A DNA stretch of 34,111 nucleotides from Polyangia bacterium (GTDB taxonomy: Bacteria; Myxococcota_A; Polyangia; Polyangiales; Sandaracinaceae). Positions 15,429 through 24,208 of the stretch are shown one piece after another. Where the stretch lies: the NCBI GenBank assembly GCA_030426845.1, contig JAUHXR010000062.1, positions 1 to 34,111 on the forward strand. The letters run 5' to 3'. Each line of letters begins with the position of its first letter. Position 1 is the stretch's first letter. The position numbers and the translations under genes were made by a program. Below the pieces are notes generated by a model. That model ran no database searches. It saw only the letters and a list, made by a program, of their open reading frames with translations, and was not told the origin of the DNA.

Positions 15429-17521
15429 GCCTCCCGGAGCCCTCCAACGCCGACGCGACCGTCGCGATGAGCGACGAGCCCCTCCAGGAGTTCGAGCCCA
15501 GCTCCGTCGACGTCTCGCACAAGACGATGGGGCGCTATGAGCTGGTCTACGAGCTCGGCGTCGGGGGCATGGCCAACGTGTACCTCGCGCGCGCCGCGGG
15601 CCCGGCCGGCTTCCAGAAGTGGTTCGCGATCAAGCGCATCCACCGTCACCTCGCCAAGGACCGGCGCTTCGTCGAGATGTTCCTCGACGAGGCGCGGATC
15701 AGCGCGTCGCTCCAGCACCCGAACGTCGCGCCGGTCTTCGACCTCGGTGAGCAGGCCGGCGAGTACTTCATCGCGATGGAGTACCTGCACGGCGAGCACC
15801 TCGGCTCGCTCGGCGTGCGGGCGGCCCGTGAGATGGGCCGCGTCCCTGCCAACCTCGCCGCCTACGCGGTCGCCCGCGCGGCGGACGGGCTGCACCACGC
15901 GCACGAGGCGCGCGACCGCGACGGCACGCCGCTCAAGCTGGTGCACCGTGACGTCTCGCCGCAGAACATCTTCGTCACCTACGACGGCACGGTCCGCATC
16001 ACGGACTTCGGCATCGCCAAGGCGGCCAACCGCATCACCCAGACGGAGACGGGCAGCACCAAGGGCAAGCTCGCGTACATGTCTCCGGAGCACGCGCTCA
16101 ACCAACCGCTCGATCGGCGCTCGGACATCTTCGCGCTCGGAGTCGTGCTCTGGGAGCTCACGGTCGGTCGCCGACTGTTCAAGGCCGAGAACGACGCCGC
16201 GACGCTGATGCGCATCACGAGCGGCAAGCCGATCTACCCGAGCCAGGCGGTGCCGGACTACCCGAAGGAGCTCGAGAAGATCGTGATGCGCGCGCTCGCG
16301 CACGACCGGTCCCAGCGCTACCCGACGGCCGCGGCGTTCGCGCGCGATCTCGATCGCTTCATCGCCGGGTCGGGCAACCCCGCTGGCGCCGCCGAGCTGT
16401 CCGGGCTGATGACGCAGCTCTTCTCGGACCGCATCACCGCCAAGGAGCGCCTCCTGCGCGCCGACACGGTGAGCGACCCGGGGGCGTCGCTCGCCCTCGC
16501 CCGCCCCGAGGACAGCTCGGGCAGCGGCGCGATGCCGCGGGAGCAGAGCCACTCGTCCGTCGTGACCCGGACCCCGTCGCGGTACCTGCCGAGCGAGCGG
16601 CGCTGGCCGTACGTGGTGGCCGCGATCGTCGCGCTGGGCGTGGTCGGGGCGGTGTCCGCGATCGCGCTGACGAGCCAGAACACCAGCTCGGTGCGCGTCA
16701 ACTCCGACCCGAGCGGCGCCACCGTGACCATCGACGGCGCCGCGGTGGGCAGCACGCCGCTCACCGCCGACCGGCTGCAGCCCGGCCGCCACCGCGTGGA
16801 GCTGGTGCTCCCGGGATACGAGCCGTTCGAGTCGTCGTTCGACGCCGAAGAGGGCCGCAACGAGCTCAGCTACCGGCTCATGCCCAGCTCGATCGCGGGA
16901 GCCCCGGCGGTCGCCCCCGCGTCAGCCCGCCCGCCCCCGCCGTCCGGCGTGGATCCGCCGCCGACCCTGGAGGAGCAGGCGGCGGCGCGCGCGGCCGAGG
17001 CCGAGCGGCAGGCCGAGGCAGCCCGTGCGGCCGAGGCTCAACGCCAGGCCGAGGCTCAACGCCAGGCCGAGGCCCAGCAGGCGGCCGACGCGCAGCGCGA
17101 GGCCGAGGCCCTGCACGCGGCCGAGGCGGCACGCGAAGCCGAGGCGCAGAGGGCGGCCGCCGCGCAGCGCGCGGCCGAGGCGCAGCGAGCGGCCGAAGCG
17201 GCGCGGCAGGCCGAGGCGGCGCGGCAGGCCGAGGCGCAGCGAGCGGCCGAGGCGGCCGCGTCCGCCCGCTCGAGCGACTCCGCGGGTGGCCGCCGCGTGC
17301 CGACGCCGCGCGCCGCGCCCGCCTTCCTGAACCTCGTCACGGTCCCCTGGGCCGAGGTGCGGATCAACGGCCGCGCGGCCGGGCGCACCCCGCTCATCCG
17401 GCGCGAGGTCCCATCCGGCCGCGTGACCCTGCAGCTCCGCCGCGAAGGCACGGGGACCTGGCGCACCGTGCGCCTCCGCGCCGCGCCCGGCGAGACCGTC
17501 TCGCGCAGGCTCGAGCTGTGA
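15425..17521 (+). CDS. Membrane Ser/Thr protein kinase with two PEGA domains and Ala/Glu-rich coiled coil
   Basis: The 698-residue kinase has a Gly-rich loop GVGGMANVYLA (45-55), Lys70, Glu89, HRDVSPQN (174-181), DFGIAK (194-199) and MSPEH (219-223). It is of the HRDVSPQN subgroup typical of myxobacteria. One membrane helix (394-416) is followed by PEGA domain 1 (421-486), a 100-residue Ala/Glu/Gln/Arg repeat region (514-614) likely to form a long periplasmic helix or coiled coil, and PEGA domain 2 (634-698). The helix could act as a spacer reaching towards the outer membrane. The GTG start lies in the stop codon of the TPR gene; its own stop overlaps the next GTG. Confidence 0.93.
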   Translation: MSLPEPSNADATVAMSDEPLQEFEPSSVDVSHKTMGRYELVYELGVGGMANVYLARAAGPAGFQKWFAIKRIHRHLAKDRRFVEMFLDEARISASLQHPNVAPVFDLGEQAGEYFIAMEYLHGEHLGSLGVRAAREMGRVPANLAAYAVARAADGLHHAHEARDRDGTPLKLVHRDVSPQNIFVTYDGTVRITDFGIAKAANRITQTETGSTKGKLAYMSPEHALNQPLDRRSDIFALGVVLWELTVGRRLFKAENDAATLMRITSGKPIYPSQAVPDYPKELEKIVMRALAHDRSQRYPTAAAFARDLDRFIAGSGNPAGAAELSGLMTQLFSDRITAKERLLRADTVSDPGASLALARPEDSSGSGAMPREQSHSSVVTRTPSRYLPSERRWPYVVAAIVALGVVGAVSAIALTSQNTSSVRVNSDPSGATVTIDGAAVGSTPLTADRLQPGRHRVELVLPGYEPFESSFDAEEGRNELSYRLMPSSIAGAPAVAPASARPPPPSGVDPPPTLEEQAAARAAEAERQAEAARAAEAQRQAEAQRQAEAQQAADAQREAEALHAAEAAREAEAQRAAAAQRAAEAQRAAEAARQAEAARQAEAQRAAEAAASARSSDSAGGRRVPTPRAAPAFLNLVTVPWAEVRINGRAAGRTPLIRREVPSGRVTLQLRREGTGTWRTVRLRAAPGETVSRRLEL
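16972..17264 (+). repeat. Degenerate repeat coding for AEAQRQ-type helix
   Basis: This stretch of the kinase gene is built of short degenerate units such as gccgaggctcaacgccag and gcggccgaggcgcag. It encodes AEAQRQ, AEAARQ and AEAQRA in series. The tandem copy of gccgaggctcaacgccag near 17030-17065 shows recent duplication. Unit lengths are multiples of three, so the frame is kept and helix length can vary. Confidence 0.8.
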
Positions 17522-18738
17522 CGCGGGCCATCGGTCCCCTGCTCCTGTGCCTCGCCGTGGCCGGGTGCGACCGATCGGGCGACGTGCACCTCGCGGTGGA
17601 GTCGGGCTTCGAGGGCCCGGTCCGTCTGCGCGTCTACGACGCGGACGTCGTCGGCTGCGCGACGCTGGAGGGTCGCTTCGCGTCGCCGGGCTTCGATCCC
17701 GCGCAGCTGCTCTACGCCACGCTCGTCCAGACCGACGACCTGGCGGCGAGTGGGCGCTTCATGAGCGGCGCGACCGCGGGTCAGCGGGTCACGATCCTCG
17801 CATGGCAGGAGCGCGACCCTTGCAACCTGGCCACGGTCGGATGCCGCGAGGTGGAGCTGCCGCGGGAAGGCGAGCTCACGGTGACTCTGGAGGAGCGATC
17901 CGAGCCGATCTGCGGCCGCGAGTGCCCCGACTCCTGTGTGGGGTTGGACGCCGGCCCGCCACCGACCGACGCCGGGCCAGCGTGCGCGCCGGACCAGCAG
18001 TGCTGCGAGCCCGACACCCTCGAGTGCTTGTTCCAGCTGAGCGAGCCGGGCCGCTGCGTCGAGGGCCAGTGCCTGCCGACGAGCTGCACGACCGAGCGGA
18101 TCGGAGAGGCCTGCGCCGTCGACGACCCCTCGGAGCCGCCGGGTATCTGCTGCCCGAGCGGGGCCTGCGACCCCGGTTGCGAACCCCTGGTCTGCGCGAG
18201 CTGGATGAGGAGCACCCCCGACCGGTGCGAGGGCTCGATGCTCCTCGACGCGAGCGACTTCGCGCTGGGGGTCGAGCTCGAGGCCCACCTCCGCTACGTG
18301 AGCCCCGACGGCGCGTTCCAGGCGGCGAGCGGGGACGTGGTGATGTGGGGGTCGGACTCGCGGGAGATCCAGCGGACGCTGGCGGACATCCCGTGGCCCG
18401 AGCCCGCGGTGCGGCTCTGCAACGAGGAGCGCCGGATGTGCCCGGACCTGCGACTCGCCTTCGCGGCGTTCTCGGTCCACGAGGGGGCGGGGGGGTCGCT
18501 GGTTGGCTGGGGCGATGTGGTGGTGGTCTGGGCCTCGGCGCCCGCCGACGAGATGGCCGTGGAGGGCGCCCTCATCGACGCCGGCTCGACCCGCTCCTGG
18601 CTCGGCGCGGACCGGGATCTGCCCCAGGGCATCTCGCTCTGGCGATGGCCGCAGGGCGCGACGCCGACCTACATCTCGGACATGCCGACGGTGATGCTCT
18701 CCACCTGCGTCGTGCCCTGCGACGGCCCCCTGCCTTGA
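17518..18738 (+). CDS. Cys-rich lipoprotein A, coupled to the PEGA kinase
   Basis: The 406-residue product has a signal peptide with lipobox AVAGC (Cys17). A short beta-rich N-terminal domain (about 20-125) is followed by a DAGPPPTDAGP linker (about 142-153), a Cys-dense block (about 154-235 with CC pairs) and a C-terminal domain with VVVVWAS and GISLWRWPQ. The GTG start overlaps the kinase stop (17518-17521), so translation is coupled. The same order of parts is found in the next gene, which is a diverged paralogue. Anchoring at an envelope membrane follows from the lipobox; function is unknown. A ligand or partner of the PEGA kinase is a position-based guess. Confidence 0.75.
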   Translation: MTRAIGPLLLCLAVAGCDRSGDVHLAVESGFEGPVRLRVYDADVVGCATLEGRFASPGFDPAQLLYATLVQTDDLAASGRFMSGATAGQRVTILAWQERDPCNLATVGCREVELPREGELTVTLEERSEPICGRECPDSCVGLDAGPPPTDAGPACAPDQQCCEPDTLECLFQLSEPGRCVEGQCLPTSCTTERIGEACAVDDPSEPPGICCPSGACDPGCEPLVCASWMRSTPDRCEGSMLLDASDFALGVELEAHLRYVSPDGAFQAASGDVVMWGSDSREIQRTLADIPWPEPAVRLCNEERRMCPDLRLAFAAFSVHEGAGGSLVGWGDVVVVWASAPADEMAVEGALIDAGSTRSWLGADRDLPQGISLWRWPQGATPTYISDMPTVMLSTCVVPCDGPLP

Positions 18739-18746
18739 GGTCGGTG

Positions 18747-18752
18747 TAGACT
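18747..18752 (+). promoter_or_regulatory. TAGACT -10 box for lipoprotein B
   Basis: TAGACT lies 6 nt before the GTG at 18759, within the 20 bp separating the two lipoprotein genes. This gives lipoprotein B its own probable leaderless promoter. Confidence 0.4.
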
Positions 18753-18758
18753 CGGGGG

Positions 18759-19976
18759 GTGCGCCGCTCCCTCGCCGTGCTCCTCGCGCTCGTCGCCCTC
18801 GGCTGCACGCGGGAGTCGTCGCTCGAGGTCCAGATCGCCCCCGACCCCGGCCGCCCGCTGAGCGCCTTCCTCTACCGCGGCGACCGCTGCCCGGACGACC
18901 TGCGCGAGGTCGTCGAGGGGGGGGTGATCCCCGAGGGCTACTTCACCCAGTTCCAGATTGAAGGCGGGGAGTTCTCTGAGCCCAGCGCGCTGGGCCGCGG
19001 CACCCACACGCTCCTGGTGGCGGCGCTGGACGGCTGCGACATCACCGCCGCCGACTGCGAGACCTTCGAGATGCCGCCCTCGGCGCCCCTGCGCTTCGAG
19101 CTCCTCGAGGCCACGCGGCCGGTGCGGTGGACGAGCTGCGATGTCGATCCCGGAGGCGTGGACGCGGGCCCGGGCGGGGACGCAGGCCCGCCCGACATGA
19201 CCTGCGAGACGATCGGCGCCGGGTGCGAGCTCGTCGACACCGACGGCCGGTGCTGCCGCGACGACGACGGGATCCCCGCGTGCTGGCTCCCGACGGACTG
19301 CACCTGCGAGCGGCTGAACGAGGGCGACCCCTGCGATACGGCGAGCTTCACTGGCACCTGCCGAGGCGACACCTGCGTGGAGGCCGCGGTCTGCGACGTC
19401 TGCGCCCCACCGCTGGCGTGCGACCTGGCCGAGGAGTGCCTCGTCTCGCTCGACCTGGACGAGGCCGGACTGACGCGTCAGGTGGACGTGGTCTGGTATC
19501 AGCTCGACGAAGCCCGGCCGTTCCAGAGCCCGAACGGCACGGCCGTCGGGCCGGGCCGCACCGCGCTCCGCCTCCCGAGAGAGCCCCCCGAGGACGCGCA
19601 GGTCTGCCTGCGGCCCTGCAGCGGCCTCTGCCCGTGCGTCGTCGACGCCACCGAGCGGGTCGCGTTCGGCGCGCTCATGCTGGACGCCGACGCCGACACG
19701 TCGCAGTTCGACCTACCCGCCGCGGGCGCCGACGACGACCTGGTGTTCGTGTGGGCGAGCGAGCGCGTCTCCATGCGATCGACCACCAACCCGGAGCTGG
19801 ATGGGCTCGGCTACGGACGCGACTTCGCGTTCAGCGAGGCCATCCCAGAGGGGCACTCGGTGTGGCGCGCAGCTGACTCGAGCGGTCTTCTTCAGCCGGC
19901 CGGCGGGATGGTCGGCGGCCTGGTGCAGACGCGGGCTCCCTGCTTTGGCTGCCTACCCGCGATCGCGCCGCGGTAA
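18759..19976 (+). CDS. Cys-rich lipoprotein B, paralogue of the preceding gene
   Basis: This 405-residue lipoprotein (lipobox VALGC, Cys16) repeats the plan of its neighbour: N-terminal beta-rich domain, an acidic/Gly-rich DAGPGGDAGPPD linker (about 132-146), a Cys-dense block (about 147-230) and a C-terminal domain with LVFVWAS and GHSVWRA. Overall length is almost the same (405 and 406). Identity looks low outside these anchors, so the duplication is old. The start is GTG with TAGACT 6 nt upstream. It could be an envelope-bound binding or structural protein; no catalytic motif is visible. Confidence 0.75.
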   Translation: MRRSLAVLLALVALGCTRESSLEVQIAPDPGRPLSAFLYRGDRCPDDLREVVEGGVIPEGYFTQFQIEGGEFSEPSALGRGTHTLLVAALDGCDITAADCETFEMPPSAPLRFELLEATRPVRWTSCDVDPGGVDAGPGGDAGPPDMTCETIGAGCELVDTDGRCCRDDDGIPACWLPTDCTCERLNEGDPCDTASFTGTCRGDTCVEAAVCDVCAPPLACDLAEECLVSLDLDEAGLTRQVDVVWYQLDEARPFQSPNGTAVGPGRTALRLPREPPEDAQVCLRPCSGLCPCVVDATERVAFGALMLDADADTSQFDLPAAGADDDLVFVWASERVSMRSTTNPELDGLGYGRDFAFSEAIPEGHSVWRAADSSGLLQPAGGMVGGLVQTRAPCFGCLPAIAPR

Positions 19977-20002
19977 GCCGCGTGGAGCACGGGCGCCGGC
20001 CG

Positions 20003-20038
20003 CTGCGCTCGCGTGGGCTGCTGCGCTTGCGTGGGCTG
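20003..20038. repeat. Two 18-bp tandem units before a kinase gene
   Basis: ctgcgctcgcgtgggctg is followed directly by ctgcgcttgcgtgggctg, one mismatch, and then by a degenerate third start (ctatggttgcgg) that forms the TATGGT box. The repeat directly abuts the promoter of the kinase at 20052. Confidence 0.75.
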
Positions 20039-20039
20039 C

Positions 20040-20045
20040 TATGGT
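20040..20045 (+). promoter_or_regulatory. TATGGT -10 box for the HGD kinase
   Basis: gcTATGGTtg lies 6 nt before the GTG at 20052, the same geometry as at 11787, 18759 and 21091. It supports 20052 over the GTG at 20013 as the start. Confidence 0.45.
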
Positions 20046-20051
20046 TGCGGA

Positions 20052-21035
20052 GTGCAGGGCTCGCCCTACCGCCTCGTCGAGCGCCTCGGCGGCACCCGCG
20101 CCGATGTCTGGCTGGCCGTCGTGGAGGGCCTCGAGGGCTTCCGGCGGCCGGTGGTCCTCAAGCGCGTGCCGCACTCGGACCCCCAGGGCATCCAGGACCT
20201 GCGTCGCGAAGCGCAGATCACGGCCCGGCTCCACCACCCCAACCTGATCGCCGCCCTCGACCTCTTCGAGGCGCCGCGCGAAGTCGTCCTCGCGCTCGAG
20301 CACGTGCTCGGGGTCGACGCGCGCGAGCTCGCGCGGCCCGTCCCGTGGTCGACCGCGGCGCGGATCGTCGGCGACGCCGCGCAGGGGATGGCCCACGTGC
20401 ACGACCTGCGCGACGGCCGGGGGCGACCGCTCGGAGTCGCGCACGGCGACTTGACGATCGCCAACCTCATGATCTCGGGCTCCGGGCACACCAAGGTCAT
20501 CGACTTCGGCATCGCGCGGCGCGCGGGGGACGCGCACGACCGGCAGGTGGTGCACGGCACGCGCGGCTTCCTCAGCCCCGAGCAGGCGGCCGGACAGCCG
20601 ATCGACTGGCGCAGCGACGTCTTCTCGCTCGGCCGGGTCTTCGCGCACCTCATGACCCCGCGCGGGGGCTTCCAGCAGACCTACGTCGGCGCGGCGTCGA
20701 GCACCTCGGGGCTCGACGCCCCCGAGACGGTCAAGGCGCTGCTCCGGCGCATGCTCGCGGTCGAGCCCGGGCGGCGCCCCCGGATGCAGGAGGTGGCGGA
20801 TCTGCTCGAGCCGGTCGCCTCGCAGTACGGCGCCGACGCGCGCGCGGTCGCGTCGTTCGTCCGCTCGGGCTCGCTGGAGCGGCTCGAGGCGCGCCGGCAG
20901 CGGCTCGCCGCGCACGTCGAGCTCCCCGACCTCGACGAGCTCCTGCCGCTGGGCGAGCCGAGCGACGAGCAGCTTCACACGCGCCTCGACGAGCTCGGCG
21001 AGCCCACCGAGATCGACGGCCCGCGCCGCGGCTGA
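20052..21035 (+). CDS. Soluble Ser/Thr kinase-like protein with HGD catalytic motif
   Basis: The 327-residue protein is a Hanks-type kinase fold without membrane helix. Seen are a weak Gly loop (LGGTRADVWLA, 12-22), Lys37 in VVLKRV, Glu53, HGDLTIANL (131-139) and DFGIAR (151-156), then LSPEQ in place of APE. The HRD Arg is Gly, as in non-RD and some small-molecule kinases, so activation-loop control is probably lost; Asp133, Asn138 and Asp151 suggest it can still bind Mg-ATP. A 120-residue tail follows (charged helices, no known domain). The start at 20052 is preferred over 20013, whose extra residues come from the tandem repeat. It lies directly before an FHA-domain activator, a logical phospho-Thr reader. 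Confidence 0.85.
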   Translation: MQGSPYRLVERLGGTRADVWLAVVEGLEGFRRPVVLKRVPHSDPQGIQDLRREAQITARLHHPNLIAALDLFEAPREVVLALEHVLGVDARELARPVPWSTAARIVGDAAQGMAHVHDLRDGRGRPLGVAHGDLTIANLMISGSGHTKVIDFGIARRAGDAHDRQVVHGTRGFLSPEQAAGQPIDWRSDVFSLGRVFAHLMTPRGGFQQTYVGAASSTSGLDAPETVKALLRRMLAVEPGRRPRMQEVADLLEPVASQYGADARAVASFVRSGSLERLEARRQRLAAHVELPDLDELLPLGEPSDEQLHTRLDELGEPTEIDGPRRG

Positions 21036-21078
21036 CGCGCGCAACGCGACTCGCACCGCGCCTCGAACCCGGCTGCGC

Positions 21079-21084
21079 TATCCT
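21079..21084 (+). promoter_or_regulatory. TATCCT -10 box for the FHA activator
   Basis: ctgcgcTATCCTcggg lies 6 nt before the GTG at 21091, with no Shine-Dalgarno in between. It is one of the clearest members of the series. Confidence 0.5.
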
Positions 21085-21090
21085 CGGGCC

Positions 21091-22416
<1,326 letters not shown>

Positions 22417-22468
22417 CCGGTATCCCGGTCTGGAGGCGCAAGCCCATCGTCTCGCCGGTCGCGAACCG

Positions 22469-22494
22469 CTGAGCCGAAACCGAGACCCCGTGGT
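22469..22494 (+). promoter_or_regulatory. Regulatory element of the ECF sigma operon, shared with 552-576
   Basis: The sequence ctgagccg then aaaccgagaccccgt then ggt matches the element before the secreted-protein gene at 589; the 14-nt core 22478-22491 is identical. It ends 11 nt before the GTG and overlaps the TACCCA box by one base. An autoregulatory ECF promoter is the natural reading. Confidence 0.5.
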
Positions 22495-22499
22495 ACCCA
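22494..22499 (+). promoter_or_regulatory. TACCCA -10-like box for the ECF sigma gene
   Basis: ggTACCCAgg lies 6 nt before the GTG at 22506. It differs from TANNNT at the last base, so it is a weaker candidate. Confidence 0.3.
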
Positions 22500-22505
22500 G
22501 GATCG

Positions 22506-23105
22506 GTGGACGAGAGCTCCTCCTCCGCCAAGGCTCGAAAGAACGAGTCGCGATCCGGCGCGGGCCCCAGCGATGGCGCCCTCGTCGTCGCGGCGCGGGC
22601 TGGAGAGCGGTGGGCTCAAGAGGCTCTGTTCCGGCGGTACGCACGCATGGTCAACGGCATGGCATTCAGGCTCCTCGGGCGCGCGTCGGACGTCGACGAC
22701 CTCGCGCAGGAGAGCTTCTTCCAGGCGCTGACCCACCTCGACCGCCTGTCGAACCCGAACGCCTTTCGCTCCTGGCTCGGCGGCATCGTGGTCCGCCAGG
22801 GCGGCAAGATGCTCCGGCGGCGCAAGCTCCGGGCCCGGTTCGGGCTCGAGCGCGGCGAGCCGGTCGACGTCGAGGCGATGATCGGGTCGAGCGCCTCGCC
22901 GGAGGTCGCGGCCGAGCTCCGCGCGGTCTACGCGGTCCTCGATCGCCTCCCGGTCGAGGCCCGGGTGGCGCTGGTCCTGCGGCGGGTCGAGGGCATGAAG
23001 CTCGAGGAGGTCGCGGCGCAGATGGATCTGTCGCTCGCCACCGTGAAGCGCCGGCTGAAGGTCGCCGAGGAGGCCCTCGAGGCGGCGCGGGGAGACCTCC
23101 GATGA
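22506..23105 (+). CDS. ECF-type RNA polymerase sigma factor
   Basis: The 199-residue protein has a low-complexity Ser-rich head (1-22), a sigma-70 region 2 (about 35-105, with DVDDLAQESFFQAL at 62-75 for core binding and -10 melting) and a region 4 (about 136-190, with LPVEARVALVLRRVEGMKLEEVA and a helix-turn-helix LSLATVKRRL). Regions 1 and 3 are absent, as in ECF sigma factors. Its stop overlaps the ATG of the FecR-like gene (ATGA, 23102-23105), the usual sigma/anti-sigma coupling. The promoter carries an element repeated 22 kb away in front of a secreted-protein gene. Confidence 0.92.
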   Translation: MDESSSSAKARKNESRSGAGPSDGALVVAARAGERWAQEALFRRYARMVNGMAFRLLGRASDVDDLAQESFFQALTHLDRLSNPNAFRSWLGGIVVRQGGKMLRRRKLRARFGLERGEPVDVEAMIGSSASPEVAAELRAVYAVLDRLPVEARVALVLRRVEGMKLEEVAAQMDLSLATVKRRLKVAEEALEAARGDLR

Positions 23106-24208
23106 CCGAGGAGCCCCGCCGCCTGGCCGAGCACGTCGACTTCCCGGTCACCGAGGACCGCCTCGAGCGCCAGTGGAGCGCCGTCGAGGCCCGCGTCGCG
23201 GCGGCCGGCGTGGGGGCTCGACGCCCCGCGCGCTGGGGCCGCGCGGTGGCCGGGGGGCTCGCGATGGCGGCGGCGATCGCGCTCGGCATCTGGGCGTTCC
23301 GTGGGGCCCTCGAAGACCCCGCGCCAGGCGACCAGGTCGCGTTCGACGGGGCCCAGCTCGAGAGCGGCGCGGACGAGGTGCAGGTCGCCCTCCGCGACGG
23401 AACGGAGATCGTCCTCGATCCCGAGTCGGGCATCGAGCTCGCGCGGCAGGAGCCGCTCGACGTGCGCCTCAACGTGCGGCGCGGGCGGGCGCGGTTCGAC
23501 GTGCCCCACGTGGATCGGCGCAGCTTCGTGGTGCGCTCGCGCGACGTTGACGTGGTCGTCGTCGGCACGCGGTTCAGCGTGGCGGTGACCGGCGCGCCCG
23601 GGGACGAGCACGTCGTGGTGGCGGTGGAGCACGGCGCGGTCGAGGTCCGACGCGCAGGCGAGCCGCCCCGGCGCGTGAGCACCGGCGAGGAGCTGCGCGT
23701 GTCGGTCGCCCCGCCTCGCCCCCGGGAGGCAGCGGACACGGACGGCCCGGAGGCCGCCCCGGACGGTCCACAGGCGGAGGCGCCAGCCCCCGAGGCGCCG
23801 GCGGTCGAGCCCGCGCCGCCGACGCCGCGGCGACCGCGGCCCGATCCGTCCGAGCTGTGGGCCCGCGCCACCGAGGCCCGGCGCGCGGGTGAGGCGCGCG
23901 AGGCCGCGGACCTCTACGCGACCTTCCTGCGCGTCGCCCCGCGCGACAGCCAGGCCGCGCTCGCCGCCTTCGAGCTCGGCCGCCTGCGCATGGATCGGCT
24001 GGGCGATCCGGGCGGCGCGATCGCCCCGCTGCGGCGCGCGATCGCGATGGCTCCTCGCGCGCCCTTCGCCGAGGACGCGGCCGCGCGCCTCGTGGACGCC
24101 ACCGATCGCGCGGGCCAGGGCCCGCAGTGCCGCGCGGCGCGAGACGACTACCTGGCGCGGTATCCGCGTGGGGTGCATCGTGCTCGCGTCGAAGCGCGAT
24201 GCGACTGA
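23102..24208 (+). CDS. FecR-domain anti-sigma-like protein with TPR tail
   Basis: The 368-residue protein has a short cytoplasmic head (1-44), one membrane helix (about 46-66) and a periplasmic FecR domain (about 75-200: LRDGTEIVLDPES, RRGRARFDV, VVVVGTRFSV, VEHGAVEVR). A Pro/Ala/Glu-rich linker (about 205-252) leads to a TPR-like helical tail (about 255-345) resembling outer-membrane assembly and gliding partners. FecR domains in this setting transmit envelope signals to a coupled ECF sigma factor. The ATG lies inside the sigma gene's stop, and ggggag precedes it. It overlaps the next gene by 10 bp. Whether it inhibits or activates the sigma factor cannot be told. Confidence 0.88.
   Translation: MTEEPRRLAEHVDFPVTEDRLERQWSAVEARVAAAGVGARRPARWGRAVAGGLAMAAAIALGIWAFRGALEDPAPGDQVAFDGAQLESGADEVQVALRDGTEIVLDPESGIELARQEPLDVRLNVRRGRARFDVPHVDRRSFVVRSRDVDVVVVGTRFSVAVTGAPGDEHVVVAVEHGAVEVRRAGEPPRRVSTGEELRVSVAPPRPREAADTDGPEAAPDGPQAEAPAPEAPAVEPAPPTPRRPRPDPSELWARATEARRAGEAREAADLYATFLRVAPRDSQAALAAFELGRLRMDRLGDPGGAIAPLRRAIAMAPRAPFAEDAAARLVDATDRAGQGPQCRAARDDYLARYPRGVHRARVEARCD

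Noticed and set aside
16972-17264. Non-coding repeat or CRISPR
   Set aside because: It lies in frame within the kinase gene and encodes a continuous helix-forming segment.
20013-20051. GTG at 20013 as kinase start
   Set aside because: The 13 extra residues come from an 18-bp tandem repeat and would lie upstream of the predicted transcript start.
19953-21056. Minus-strand open frame over the HGD kinase
   Set aside because: It is antisense to a recognisable kinase and shows only Arg/Ala/Val-rich shadow sequence.
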